NCBI GenBank assembly: GCA_027484655.1
Contig: JAIXSM010000004.1
Coordinates: forward strand, 1 to 64,000
Direction of reading: 5' to 3'
DNA from: Hyphomicrobiales bacterium
GTDB lineage: Bacteria; Pseudomonadota; Alphaproteobacteria; Rhizobiales; Beijerinckiaceae
Length of the DNA: 64,000 bases
In this document: piece by piece, positions 7,782 to 16,283 of the stretch
How positions within the stretch are numbered: the stretch's first letter is position 1
How the letters are laid out: each line of letters begins with the position of its first letter
The notes under the pieces: generated by a model
Seen by the model: only the letters and a program-made list of their open reading frames with translations
Database searches by the model: none
What the model was told of the DNA's origin: nothing
Position numbers and translations under genes: made by a program

Positions 7782-8811
7782 CGGCGCGCAGCGGCCGGAA
7801 CTTCGCCGCGTCCAGCTTGTCGCAGTAATGCATCCCGATCTTGCGCGGTTCGGCGAGGGACGCCGCCAGCCGCGTCTCACCGGCGCGCAGCGCGAGCTTG
7901 CGCGCAAGCCGCGCCAACGCCGCCAGAGGATTGAACCTCCGGTTCTGGTGCGCATCGAGCGCAGCGGCGACACGGTGGGCGTTTTCTGGATTCGCAGCCG
8001 TCTCGGCGGGCAGCGCATCCGCCCGCACGAAGAACGCAGCTGTGCGGCCCGCCATCGAAGCCGCCGTTTCCGGGAGTTCCGCGAGCCCGGCGCGACCGGC
8101 TGCGGCGCGCAGCGTCCACGGGCTGAAGTTCGAGATGTGGCCGTAATGGAACATGCCGCCCTTGGACTTCATCTGCGCGTACTGGATCACGTTCGGCACC
8201 TCGACGTAGAGCACCCCGCCGGGAGCGAGCTTGGCGGCGATGCGCGCCAGCGCGTCCACCGGATCGCGCAGATGTTCGAGCACGTGATTGAGGCGGATGA
8301 AGTCGTAGACTTCGGTATCGTTGGCGAGGCTTTCGATGTCCGCCGTCGCGACGTTCAGCCCCAGATCCTCGCGGCAATAGGCGGCGTAGCCCGCGTTCGG
8401 CTCCACGCCGCGCGCCGCATACCCGAGGCTTTGAGCGAAGAACAGGAACTCGCCTGAGCCTGCCCCGACGTCCAGCATCCGCGTGCGGGCCCGCAGCACG
8501 TCGGCATGGTCGCGCCAGTATTGCTCGGTGCGCGCAAAATTGCGGGCGATCTGGCGACCGCGCGGCTTGGCCGCCCCCTTGTAGGCGACGCGATACCGGC
8601 TGCCGTAAAACTCGACGAGTTCTGCGGCGGACGGCACAGGGTCATTGTAGACGTGACCGCAAGCGGAGCACAGAACGGTGACGAGCGGATCGCCGTGCCG
8701 ATCCTTCGCGGACACCTCCCGGGCGTCGCGGGCGGAGCAGACCGGGCAGGATGATTCAAGCTGGCGCAAACAAGTACTCCCGGGAGCGGGCGGTTCCGAA
8801 TCGCAGGTCAA
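7771..8811 (-). CDS. Class I SAM-dependent methyltransferase with N-terminal zinc ribbon
   Basis: A 346-residue cytoplasmic protein. The first 55 residues carry a four-cysteine zinc ribbon: CPVC near residue 22 and CSAC near residue 48. The methyltransferase core follows, with MLDVGAGSGEFLFFA as the SAM-binding motif I, an acidic VEPNAGY at the end of strand 2, IRLNHVLEHLRDPVDAL and LAPGGVLYVEVPN. This architecture is common among sugar C- or O-methyltransferases and in surface polysaccharide loci, but no such genes surround it here. It is divergent from trpF. The substrate is not predictable. Confidence 0.82.
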   Translation of the reverse strand: MTCDSEPPAPGSTCLRQLESSCPVCSARDAREVSAKDRHGDPLVTVLCSACGHVYNDPVPSAAELVEFYGSRYRVAYKGAAKPRGRQIARNFARTEQYWRDHADVLRARTRMLDVGAGSGEFLFFAQSLGYAARGVEPNAGYAAYCREDLGLNVATADIESLANDTEVYDFIRLNHVLEHLRDPVDALARIAAKLAPGGVLYVEVPNVIQYAQMKSKGGMFHYGHISNFSPWTLRAAAGRAGLAELPETAASMAGRTAAFFVRADALPAETAANPENAHRVAAALDAHQNRRFNPLAALARLARKLALRAGETRLAASLAEPRKIGMHYCDKLDAAKFRPLRAVTP

Positions 8812-8931
8812 GGTAACGTCCGGAGCCGGATTTTCAATTCGCGCTCCGACTGCCCCGGCGCCTCTTCCGCCGCAGGGGCTACGAAAGCGCCCGCCAATCC
8901 CCTATCTTGTTATTGGCAACCCGGAAAGCTC

Positions 8932-9609
8932 ATGTCCATTCTCGTCAAGATTTGCGGCCTTTCGACCCCCGAGACGCTGGAGGCGGCGATTGACGCCGGC
9001 GCCGACATGGTGGGGTTTGTGTTTTTCGCGCCGAGCCCCCGCAACCTGTCTCTCGATCAGGCCAAGGCGCTCGGCCAGCAGGCAGCCGGGCGCGCCCTGA
9101 AGGTTGCGCTGAGCGTGGACGCCGACGACGCGTTTCTGGACGCCTGTGTGGACGCCTGCCGTCCGGATCTGCTCCAGCTTCACGGCGGGGAAAGCCCCCG
9201 GCGCGTGCTCGACCTGAAGGCGCGGTTCGGCATACCCGTCATGAAGGCGATCCACGTGAGCAGCGCGGAAGACCTCGCGTCGGTCTCCCTCTATGAGGGC
9301 GTCGCGGACCGGCTGATCTTTGACGCGCGGCCGCCCAAGGGCGCGGTGCTGCCGGGCGGCAACGGCGCCGCGTTCGACTGGCGCATCCTCGACCACGTTC
9401 GCACACAGACGCCGTGGATGCTGTCCGGCGGCGTCAATATCGACAACGTGGCCGCAGCCATCACGATGACCGGCGCCCGCGGGATCGATGTCTCATCCGG
9501 CGTCGAGCGATCCCCGGGCGTAAAGGATGCGGCGCTCATCCGCCTGTTCGTTGAGCGGGCGCAGGGTGCGGCTTTCAAACCCCTTGGTTCTCCCGTCGCG
9601 ACAGCGTAA
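8932..9609 (+). CDS. trpF: Phosphoribosylanthranilate isomerase
   Basis: Catalyses the Amadori rearrangement of N-(5-phosphoribosyl)anthranilate to CdRP, the third step of tryptophan synthesis. At 225 residues it has the normal size of this TIM barrel. The N-terminal [21 protein letters not shown] contains the catalytic cysteine; [28 protein letters not shown] (with the catalytic aspartate) and [13 protein letters not shown] complete the active site and phosphate-binding loops. The ATG has GGAAAG upstream. trpB starts 53 bases later, probably in the same transcript. Confidence 0.95.
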   Translation: MSILVKICGLSTPETLEAAIDAGADMVGFVFFAPSPRNLSLDQAKALGQQAAGRALKVALSVDADDAFLDACVDACRPDLLQLHGGESPRRVLDLKARFGIPVMKAIHVSSAEDLASVSLYEGVADRLIFDARPPKGAVLPGGNGAAFDWRILDHVRTQTPWMLSGGVNIDNVAAAITMTGARGIDVSSGVERSPGVKDAALIRLFVERAQGAAFKPLGSPVATA

Positions 9610-9662
9610 ACACCCCGATCAGATTTCACCGCGGCGCGGCGCGCCGACGAGGAGCGAGCAGC

Positions 9663-10910
9663 GTGCAGCACGCAAACCCGAATTCCTTTCGCACCGGTCC
9701 GGACGAGACGGGTCACTTCGGCATTTTCGGCGGTCGCTTCGTCGCCGAAACGCTCATGCCGCTCATCCTCGATCTCGAGAAAGCCTACAACGACGCCAAG
9801 GCGGACCCAGCCTTCAAGGCCGAGCTGGCCCATCTGGCCACCCACTACGTGGGCCGGCCAAGCCCGCTCTATTACGCCGAGCGCATGACGGAACATCTGC
9901 GCGGCGTCGCCCGCGCGCAGGGTCTTTCCGGCGGCGCCAAGGTCTACTTCAAGCGCGACGAGCTGAACCACACCGGCGCGCACAAGATCAACAACGTGCT
10001 GGGGCAAATCCTGCTGGCGCTGCGCATGGGCAAGAAGCGCATCATCGCGGAGACGGGCGCCGGCCAGCATGGCGTGGCCACCGCCACCGCCTGCGCCAAG
10101 TACGGGCTGGAGTGCGTGGTTTACATGGGCGCCGTGGACGTGGAGCGGCAGAAGCCTAACGTCTTCCGCATGAAGATGCTGGGCGCCACCGTGGTGCCCG
10201 TCCAGTCAGGCGCCCGCACCCTGAAGGACGCCATGAACGAGGCGCTGCGCGACTGGGTGACCAACGTCGCGGACACCTTCTATTGCATCGGCACCGCCGC
10301 AGGCCCCCACCCCTACCCGGCCATGGTGCGCGATTTCCAGTGCGTGATCGGCGAGGAGACCCGCGTGCAGATGCAGGCCGCCGAAGGCCGGCTGCCGGAT
10401 TCCCTGATCGCCGCCATCGGCGGCGGCTCCAACGCCATCGGCCTGTTCCACCCGTTCCTCGACGACCCGTCGGTTGAGATCTACGGCGTTGAGGCCGCTG
10501 GCCACGGGCTTGATACGCCGGACGGCCACTGCGCCTCGCTCGCGGGCGGCCAGCCCGGCGTGCTGCACGGCAACCGCACCTACCTGCTGATGAACGAGGA
10601 TGGGCAGATCCGCGAGGGCCACTCGATTTCAGCCGGTCTTGATTACCCCGGCATCGGCCCCGAGCACGCGTGGCTCAAGGAGACGGGCCGCGTCACCTAC
10701 CTGTCGGCCACCGACAAGGAGGCGCTGGACGCTTTCCAGCTGTGCTGCAAGCTCGAGGGCATCATCCCCGCGCTTGAGCCCGCCCACGCGATTGCGAAGG
10801 TGCTCGAACTGGCGCCGCACAAGCCGCAGGATCACCTGATGGTGATGAACATGTGCGGCCGCGGCGACAAGGACATTTTTAACGTCGCGGATCATCTGGG
10901 CGGGATGTGA
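9663..10910 (+). CDS. trpB: Tryptophan synthase beta chain
   Basis: PLP enzyme that joins indole and serine to make tryptophan, working as an alpha2-beta2 complex with TrpA. It has 415 residues. The start is GTG after an AGGAG box. [13 protein letters not shown] carries the PLP lysine, [13 protein letters not shown] the substrate loop, and [13 protein letters not shown] the cofactor phosphate site. Normally trpA follows at once; here a minus-strand island separates them (see findings). After the stop there is only a short hairpin and no T-tract. Confidence 0.97.
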   Translation: MQHANPNSFRTGPDETGHFGIFGGRFVAETLMPLILDLEKAYNDAKADPAFKAELAHLATHYVGRPSPLYYAERMTEHLRGVARAQGLSGGAKVYFKRDELNHTGAHKINNVLGQILLALRMGKKRIIAETGAGQHGVATATACAKYGLECVVYMGAVDVERQKPNVFRMKMLGATVVPVQSGARTLKDAMNEALRDWVTNVADTFYCIGTAAGPHPYPAMVRDFQCVIGEETRVQMQAAEGRLPDSLIAAIGGGSNAIGLFHPFLDDPSVEIYGVEAAGHGLDTPDGHCASLAGGQPGVLHGNRTYLLMNEDGQIREGHSISAGLDYPGIGPEHAWLKETGRVTYLSATDKEALDAFQLCCKLEGIIPALEPAHAIAKVLELAPHKPQDHLMVMNMCGRGDKDIFNVADHLGGM

Positions 10911-10948
10911 GGGGCGGACTGTTCGGCAGTTGATGCTCACAAAGAATG

Positions 10949-10969
10949 TGGCCGGGCTTGACCCGGCCA
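10949..10969. repeat. Short intergenic hairpin after trpB
   Basis: Perfect eight-base-pair inverted repeat TGGCCGGG / CCCGGCCA with a CTTGA loop. Similar 'ccggg-ttga-cccgg' hairpins are scattered through alphaproteobacterial intergenic DNA. No T-run follows on either strand, so termination by itself is doubtful. Confidence 0.6.
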
Positions 10970-11003
10970 GCCATCACCCGCAAATCCGAAGCGGATGCTT
11001 TCC

Positions 11004-11615
11004 CTACTGGGGAGCGTAAGTCTCTTCATAAATTGCGCTGAGAGACTTGTTTTCAAAGCTCCAGTAGGGCGACGGCTGAACACTGTGGGTGATGCCCAGA
11101 AGTTGGCGTGTCGCGGCGGTCAACGACGTCTCCTCGCCATCCAGACTCACCTTTCGGTCACCTGTGACCGTCACGACGGCGTCTCCATCGCGGAAGCGCA
11201 AAGTGGCGCCCGTCGGGATGCCCATCTCCTTGAAATTCATGTTGGGGCGGCGCGCTTTGTATTGCCTCGCAGCCTCCATTTCGTCAGCGGGGATCCCGGA
11301 CTGCATGCTGGCGATTTCCTGCGTCGCGTCGCCCACGTGCAGTAACTTCAGGATGGCGATGGCTTGATCGGCCTCGATGTTGAAAAACTCACGGCGCGGA
11401 TTGGCCCTGTTGGGCGCGAAGGCCCTGTGCAACGCCCTTTCCACTTCTTCAGCGTTAGGAACCTTGCAAGCGAAGGCCAACTCAAACGGGAACGGAACGC
11501 CGGTCGTATATAGTTGGGACAGTCGCTGGCTTACATCCTCAATCAGCGTCTTCCCGATCTTCACAAAGCCCGGCATGGCGGGGTTGGTCAGCACATAGAC
11601 AACTTGCAGAGACAT
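11004..11615 (-). CDS. GIY-YIG nuclease-family protein (T5orf172 type)
   Basis: A 203-residue protein with a GIY-YIG fold of the T5orf172 kind. VVYVLTNPAMPGFVKIGKT is the opening: VYVLTN takes the place of the first motif and KIGKT the second. RLSQLYTTGVPFPFELAFAC, with an ALHRAFAPNR arm, follows. From about residue 120 there is a second domain, NFKEMGIPTGATL through SLTAATRQLLG and PYWSFENKSLSAIYEETY, that recurs behind GIY-YIG domains and in some restriction-type proteins. The ATG chosen gives the canonical N-terminus after GGAG; an ATG 66 bases upstream would add an unrelated segment. It lies downstream of vapBC on the same strand, between trpB and trpA. A specific role is unknown. Confidence 0.75.
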   Translation of the reverse strand: MSLQVVYVLTNPAMPGFVKIGKTLIEDVSQRLSQLYTTGVPFPFELAFACKVPNAEEVERALHRAFAPNRANPRREFFNIEADQAIAILKLLHVGDATQEIASMQSGIPADEMEAARQYKARRPNMNFKEMGIPTGATLRFRDGDAVVTVTGDRKVSLDGEETSLTAATRQLLGITHSVQPSPYWSFENKSLSAIYEETYAPQ

Positions 11616-11726
11616 TGAGGCGGCGCTCCATAAGCTCAAGATCAAGCTATCACGCGCAGCCTCTATGCAGCAACAAAGCAACGCTCATGACGGCCGCCGA
11701 CATGGAGCGACCCGCATTACACCCTC

Positions 11727-12122
11727 TCACCCCGCCAAAATCACCATGTCGCTGTAGCGCGCGACCATGCGGTCGGCGGTGACGAGCCGCATGGGCTCAG
11801 TGAACGCCTGCGCAATCAGCAGACGGTCGAACGGATCCGCATGAATGGGCGGCAAATCCGCGACGGCGGCGGCGTGCTCCGCTGTCACGTCGAGGAGTTC
11901 AAGCCCGGCGTCGTTGAAGTGCCGGATGGCGTCGCGGCCGGAAAAGGGCATCGCCCCGCGCCTCGGGCTCCGGGCGTGTTTGATCGCGATCTCCCAGATG
12001 CACACTGTCGACACGAAGACGGTTGTGTCCGGCGCCTCAATCAATTCCAGGACGTCTGCGCTGATACGCGCGCGATCCGTAATGCCCCAGATGGCGACGT
12101 GCGTATCAAGCAGCAGCCTCAT
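11727..12122 (-). CDS. vapC: PIN-domain ribonuclease toxin (VapC-like)
   Basis: A 131-residue PIN-domain protein, expected to be a magnesium-dependent RNase that inhibits translation when its antitoxin is lost. Acidic residues of the active site are visible: LLLDTHVAIW near the N-terminus, STVCIWEIAIK, and HADPFDRLLIAQA, with RLVTADRM close to the end. It overlaps the antitoxin gene by four bases (ATGA), the usual translational coupling of type II modules. It looks intact. Confidence 0.88.
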   Translation of the reverse strand: MRLLLDTHVAIWGITDRARISADVLELIEAPDTTVFVSTVCIWEIAIKHARSPRRGAMPFSGRDAIRHFNDAGLELLDVTAEHAAAVADLPPIHADPFDRLLIAQAFTEPMRLVTADRMVARYSDMVILAG

Positions 12123-12376
12123 TCCTCCTCGCCCTCGAACAGGCGGCGGATGAGTTCGTTGTCGGCGTCAAATTCTTCCTGGGTCATGGAGGGATACTTG
12201 CCCTCCAAAAGGCCAAGCCGCAGCTTGCGCTTGCCGCCCTCCGCGTCGAGCGTCGTCAGCTTCGCCACCGGGCGCCCGTTGCGCGCGATGATGATCTCCC
12301 GCTCCTCACCCTTCTCGATCCGGTCGACGAGGCGCGAAAGGTGCGTCTTCGCCTCGAGCATGTTGACCGTGGTCAT
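12119..12376 (-). CDS. vapB: Phd/YefM-family antitoxin (VapB-like)
   Basis: An 85-residue antitoxin. The N-terminal VNMLEAKTHLSRLVDRIEKGEE with IIARNGRPVAKL is the Phd/YefM DNA-binding fold; the acidic C-terminus, ending RRLFEGEEE, is the likely toxin-binding part. An AGGAG box lies six bases before the ATG. It would repress its own operon, and a palindrome just upstream is a fit operator. It is the first gene of the vapBC pair inserted between trpB and trpA. Confidence 0.88.
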   Translation of the reverse strand: MTTVNMLEAKTHLSRLVDRIEKGEEREIIIARNGRPVAKLTTLDAEGGKRKLRLGLLEGKYPSMTQEEFDADNELIRRLFEGEEE

Positions 12377-12394
12377 GACGAACTCCTCGGCAAT

Positions 12395-12415
12395 CCTTAG
12401 TCAGACCAGACTAGG
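12395..12415 (-). promoter_or_regulatory. Palindrome upstream of vapB, likely autoregulatory operator
   Basis: TAGTC-AGACCA-GACTA with flanking CC and GG gives a near-perfect inverted repeat 19 bases before the vapB start codon. Antitoxin dimers usually bind such sites. The role is inferred. Confidence 0.5.
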
Positions 12416-12428
12416 TCAAAAAAAAGTT

Positions 12429-12448
12429 CCGATCAAGTTAATGATCGG
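12429..12448. repeat. Inverted repeat in the vapB-trpA intergenic region
   Basis: Perfect seven-base-pair arms CCGATCA / TGATCGG around AGTTAA. Read on the minus strand it is followed, three bases later, by a run of T residues. It lies upstream of both the minus-strand vapB and the plus-strand trpA, so it could be a second operator or a scar of the insertion. Confidence 0.4.
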
Positions 12449-12536
12449 CCGTCCGGCGTGCGCCGCCACTCCGTTCGTGTGAGCAGCGGCCCCCCGCGCG
12501 TTCCCATCGCCGCGCGCCTGTGCTAACAGCCCCCGT

Positions 12537-13370
12537 ATGACGACACGCATCGACCGCCGTTTCGCCCATTGCGCCGCCGAGGGCCGCGCCGCCCTTGTCA
12601 CGTTCGTGATGTGCGGCGACCCCGACATCGACACGTCGCTGTCCATCCTGCGCGCGCTTCCCGCCGCCGGAGCGGACGTGATCGAGGTCGGCATGCCCTT
12701 CACCGATCCCATGGCCGATGGCCCGTCCATTCAGGCGGCGGGCCTGCGGGCGCTCAATGCGGGCGCGAGCCTGCGCAAGACGCTTGGCGTTGTGGCGGAG
12801 TTCCGCAAGGGCGACGCGGATACCCCCATCGTCCTGATGGGCTACTACAATCCTATTTATGTCTACGGCGTGGACCGCTTTCTGGCGGACGCGAACGCGG
12901 CTGGCGTGGATGGCCTCATCGTGGTCGATCTGCCGCCGGAGGAGGATGCGGAGCTGTGCATCCCGGCGCTCGGCGCGGGCCTCAACTTCATCCGCCTCGC
13001 CACGCCCACGACCGATGACAAGCGGCTGCCCACAGTGCTGCGCAACACGTCCGGCTTCGTGTACTACGTGTCGATCACCGGCATCACCGGCGCCGCGATC
13101 CCCGACTATTCGAAGGTCGCCAGCGCCGTTGCGCGCATCAAGGGCCACACGAGCCTGCCGGTGGCGGTGGGCTTCGGCGTCAAGAACGCCCAGACGGCTG
13201 CGGCCATCGCCGCGCACGCGGACGGCGTGGTGGTGGGCACTGCGCTCATCGACGCGCTGAAGGCGTCTCTCGACGCAGACAACCGTGCGACGGATGGAAC
13301 CGTTTCGGCGGTCACCCGCCTCGTCGCCGACATCGCCGGCGGCGTGAAGAGCGCCCGCCGCGCCGCCTGA
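12537..13370 (+). CDS. trpA: Tryptophan synthase alpha chain
   Basis: Cleaves indole-3-glycerol phosphate to indole, which passes to TrpB. It has 277 residues. [19 protein letters not shown] holds the two catalytic acids; [27 protein letters not shown] and [10 protein letters not shown] are the phosphate and loop segments. The start fits relatives (MTTRIDRRF), but no Shine-Dalgarno precedes it: the upstream bases are AACAGCCCCCGT. The gene has lost its usual contact with trpB, so it must be expressed from its own signals, perhaps as a leaderless or near-leaderless message. accD follows 34 bases later. Confidence 0.96.
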   Translation: MTTRIDRRFAHCAAEGRAALVTFVMCGDPDIDTSLSILRALPAAGADVIEVGMPFTDPMADGPSIQAAGLRALNAGASLRKTLGVVAEFRKGDADTPIVLMGYYNPIYVYGVDRFLADANAAGVDGLIVVDLPPEEDAELCIPALGAGLNFIRLATPTTDDKRLPTVLRNTSGFVYYVSITGITGAAIPDYSKVASAVARIKGHTSLPVAVGFGVKNAQTAAAIAAHADGVVVGTALIDALKASLDADNRATDGTVSAVTRLVADIAGGVKSARRAA

Positions 13371-13404
13371 CGCGAAACCTCACGCCTACTTTCGAGGAAC
13401 ACGC

Positions 13405-14286
13405 ATGAACTGGATCACCGAAGCCCTTCCGCCGAAGATCCGCTCGTTCCTCAAGCGCGAGACCCCGGAAAATCTCTGGGTGAAGTGCCCGGAAAGCGGC
13501 CAGCTCGTCTTCCACAAGGATGTGGAGACGAACCTGTGGGTTGTGCCGGGCTCCGGCTACCACATGCGGATGCCGGCGCAGGCGCGCCTCGAGTCGCTGT
13601 TCGACGGCGGCGTCTGGGAGGAGCTGGCCACCCCCGACGTGCCGCTCGATCCGCTGAAGTTCCGGGACGTGAAGCGCTACACCGACCGCCTCAAGGAATA
13701 CCGGGCGAAGACCGGACAGCAGGACTGCGTGCGCCTCGCCTATGGGGAGCTGGAGTCGCTGCCTGTCACTGTCGCGGTGCAGGATTTCGACTTCATCGGC
13801 GGCTCGCTGGGCATGGCCGCGGGCGCATCGATCGTCGCCGGGATGGAGGCCGCAGTCGCGCGGCGCACGCCCTTCATCATCTTCACCGCCTCCGGCGGGG
13901 CGCGCATGCAGGAAGGCATGTTCTCGCTGATGCAGCTGCCGCGCACCACGGTCGCCGTGCGCCGGCTGCGCGCCGCGCGCCTGCCCTACATCGTGGTGCT
14001 GACGAACCCCACGACCGGCGGCGTCACCGCCTCCTACGCCATGCTGGGCGACGTCCAGATCGCGGAACCCGGCGCCGTTATCGGCTTCGCCGGCGCCCGC
14101 GTGATCGAGCAGACCATCCGCGAGAAACTGCCAGAGGGCTTCCAGCGGGCGGAATATCTGCGCGCCCACGGCATGGTGGACATGGTGGTGCCGCGGCAGG
14201 AGATGCGCGCCACCCTGGCCCGCCTCTGCTCGCTGCTCACCAACACGCGCAAGGAGCCCGCGACCGCGAACGTCGACGCGGCGTGA
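13405..14286 (+). CDS. accD: Acetyl-CoA carboxylase carboxyltransferase subunit beta
   Basis: Transfers the carboxyl group from biotin to acetyl-CoA with AccA, the first committed step of fatty acid synthesis. It has 293 residues. The crotonase-like core shows [51 protein letters not shown] and [21 protein letters not shown]. The N-terminal zinc ribbon is reduced: only the cysteine of VKCPESG remains of the four found in E. coli AccD. This fits what is usual for alphaproteobacterial AccD. The stop overlaps a possible GTG start of folC. Confidence 0.96.
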   Translation: MNWITEALPPKIRSFLKRETPENLWVKCPESGQLVFHKDVETNLWVVPGSGYHMRMPAQARLESLFDGGVWEELATPDVPLDPLKFRDVKRYTDRLKEYRAKTGQQDCVRLAYGELESLPVTVAVQDFDFIGGSLGMAAGASIVAGMEAAVARRTPFIIFTASGGARMQEGMFSLMQLPRTTVAVRRLRAARLPYIVVLTNPTTGGVTASYAMLGDVQIAEPGAVIGFAGARVIEQTIREKLPEGFQRAEYLRAHGMVDMVVPRQEMRATLARLCSLLTNTRKEPATANVDAA

Positions 14287-14303
14287 GCATTACGGGAACC
14301 GGG

Positions 14304-15617
14304 ATGACCGCATCGCGCTCGTCGGACGCGTTCATGGCGCGGTTCCTGTCGCTGCATCCAAAGAAGATCGACCTCTCGCTGGGGCGCACGCAGGCGCTGC
14401 TCGCAGCGCTGGGCGACCCGCACAAAAAGCTGCCGCCGACGATCCACGTGGCCGGGACCAACGGCAAGGGCTCGACCATCGCGTTCATGCGCGCGATGCT
14501 GGAGGCCGCCGGCCTGCGCGTCCACGTCTACACCTCGCCCCATCTGGTGCGCTTTCACGAGCGCATCCGGCTTGCGGGCCGGCTGGTGGATGAAGAGCGG
14601 CTTGTGGACGCCTTCGAGCGCTGCGAGCGCGCCAACGCGGGCGCGCCCATCACGGTGTTCGAAGTGACCACAGCCGCCGCGTTTCTCCTGTTCAGCGAAA
14701 CGCCGGCCGATGTGTTGCTTCTGGAGGTGGGCCTGGGCGGCCGCTTCGATTCCACCAACGTGATCGAAGCGCCCGTGTGCAGCGTCATCACGCCGGTCTC
14801 CATGGATCACATGGAGTTCCTCGGCGACACGGTGGCCAAGATCGCCTTCGAGAAGGCGGGCATCCTCAAGCCGGGCGTCCCGGCGGTGATCGCGCCCCAG
14901 CACCCGGACGCCCTGCGCGCCATCGAAGGGCAGGCGATGCGGGTGCGTGCGCCGTTGTGCTTGGCGGATCGTGATTTCCACATGCATGAGGAGGGCGGCC
15001 GCCTCGTCTACGAGGACGCCCGCGACTTGCTCGACCTGCCGTTGCCGCGCCTGCCCGGCCGCCATCAGCATGAGAACGCGGCCAGCGCCCTCGCCGCTCT
15101 GCGCATCGCCTTTCCCGATCTGCCGACCGCGGCGCTGGAGGCGGGCCTTCGCGAGGCGGAGTGGCCCGCGCGGATGCAGGCGCTCACGCGGGGCGCCCTC
15201 GTTGATCGCATGCCTGCGGGCGCCGAGCTTTGGCTCGATGGCGGCCACAACCCCGCAGGCGGCGCGGCGCTGGCGGAAGCCATGGCGGATCTGGAGGCGC
15301 GTTCGCCCCGGCCGCTGGTCATGATCTGCGCCATGCTGGCCAACAAGGACGCGGACGGCCTGCTGCGCCCCTTCGGCGGGCTTGCACGCGAGATGATCGC
15401 CGTGCCGATCCCCGGCGACAGCGCCTGCCACGCCCCGGACGCGCTGGCGGCGCGCGCCAAAGCCTATGGGATTGCCGCAACGACGGCGCCGGGCGTGCAG
15501 GACGCCATCGCGGCCATCGCAGCGCAGTCCTGGCCGACGCCGCCGCGCATTCTCATCGCCGGGTCGCTCTATCTGGCTGGCGACGTGTTGCGCACGAACG
15601 GCACGATTCCCGAGTGA
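14304..15617 (+). CDS. folC: Bifunctional dihydrofolate/folylpolyglutamate synthase
   Basis: Mur-ligase-family enzyme that adds glutamate to dihydropteroate and to folates. It has 437 residues. TIHVAGTNGKGSTIAFM is the ATP-binding P-loop, YTSPHLVRFHERI the folate-binding part, LLEVGLGGRFDSTNV and FEKAGILKPGVP the magnesium region, and LWLDGGHNPAGG belongs to the C-terminal domain. The ATG is preceded by GGGAACCGGG; a GTG 21 bases upstream overlaps the accD stop and is an alternative. The accD-folC order is typical of the group. Confidence 0.95.
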   Translation: MTASRSSDAFMARFLSLHPKKIDLSLGRTQALLAALGDPHKKLPPTIHVAGTNGKGSTIAFMRAMLEAAGLRVHVYTSPHLVRFHERIRLAGRLVDEERLVDAFERCERANAGAPITVFEVTTAAAFLLFSETPADVLLLEVGLGGRFDSTNVIEAPVCSVITPVSMDHMEFLGDTVAKIAFEKAGILKPGVPAVIAPQHPDALRAIEGQAMRVRAPLCLADRDFHMHEEGGRLVYEDARDLLDLPLPRLPGRHQHENAASALAALRIAFPDLPTAALEAGLREAEWPARMQALTRGALVDRMPAGAELWLDGGHNPAGGAALAEAMADLEARSPRPLVMICAMLANKDADGLLRPFGGLAREMIAVPIPGDSACHAPDALAARAKAYGIAATTAPGVQDAIAAIAAQSWPTPPRILIAGSLYLAGDVLRTNGTIPE

Positions 15618-15657
15618 TCGCAGGCAGCGCCGCATTGACCCGGGCTGCGCGCTTCTG

Positions 15658-15677
15658 TTGAGTGCGGCCACACTCAA
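15658..15677 (+). promoter_or_regulatory. Inverted repeat upstream of pyrE
   Basis: Perfect TTGAGTG / CACTCAA arms with a six-base CGGCCA centre, 15 bases before the pyrE start codon. It could be an operator or an RNA hairpin that hides the ribosome-binding site. Its role is not known. Confidence 0.4.
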
Positions 15678-15692
15678 CTTCACGAGGCTTCG

Positions 15693-16265
15693 ATGACGTC
15701 CGCTCTTTCCCCCGCCGAACGCGCCCGCCTGGCTGATATCGTGTTCGCCCGCTCCTTCGGCCGCGGCAAGGTCATCCTCGCGTCGGGCAAGGAGAGCAAT
15801 TTCTACTTCGACATGAAGCCGTCGATGCTTCACCCCGAGGGCGCGGCGCTTATCGCCCGGGCGCTGCTGGACGAGGTGCGCCGCACGGGCGCGGGCTACG
15901 TGGGCGGGCTTGAGATGGGCGCGGTGCCAATCACCGGCGCCCTGTGCCAGCATTCGTTCGAGGCGGGCGCGCCGATCTTCGGCTTCTTCGTGCGCAAGCA
16001 GCCCAAGGGCCATGGCGCCAAGAAGCTCGTGGAGGGTCTGCCCAAGGGCGAGACGCTCGCGGGCAAGGACATCGTCATCGTCGAGGACGTGACCACCACG
16101 GGCGAAAGCGCGTGGAAGGCCGCGCAGGCCTGCATCGAGGAAGGCGCGAACCTGAAGCTCATCGCCACGATCGTTGATCGCGAGGACGGGGCGGAGGCGT
16201 TCTTCCGGGAGAAGGGCGTACCCTTCGCCGCCGTGTTCCGCGCCTCCGAGTTTCTGGCGCGCTAA
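15693..16265 (+). CDS. pyrE: Orotate phosphoribosyltransferase
   Basis: Couples orotate to PRPP to make orotidine 5'-phosphate in pyrimidine synthesis. It has 190 residues. The PRPP-binding motif IVIVEDVTTTGESAW is clear near residue 130; VGGLEMGAVPITGAL is the strand and loop for the base, and FVRKQPKGHGAKKLVEG is the flexible catalytic loop. It stands 75 bases after folC and ends close to the convergent molybdoenzyme gene. Confidence 0.95.
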   Translation: MTSALSPAERARLADIVFARSFGRGKVILASGKESNFYFDMKPSMLHPEGAALIARALLDEVRRTGAGYVGGLEMGAVPITGALCQHSFEAGAPIFGFFVRKQPKGHGAKKLVEGLPKGETLAGKDIVIVEDVTTTGESAWKAAQACIEEGANLKLIATIVDREDGAEAFFREKGVPFAAVFRASEFLAR

Positions 16266-16283
16266 GCTGCTTGGCAGCGGGGC

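Noticed and set aside
12429-12448. Inverted repeat as an intrinsic terminator on the minus strand
   Set aside because: No minus-strand gene lies upstream to be ended. Kept only as an inverted repeat.
13485-14303. In-frame extension of folC through accD
   Set aside because: It is the second frame of accD, and the FolC family starts at the ATG or GTG near 14290-14304.
14034-16013. 659-residue minus-strand frame opposite folC and pyrE
   Set aside because: Shadow frame; both plus-strand genes are intact with full motif sets.
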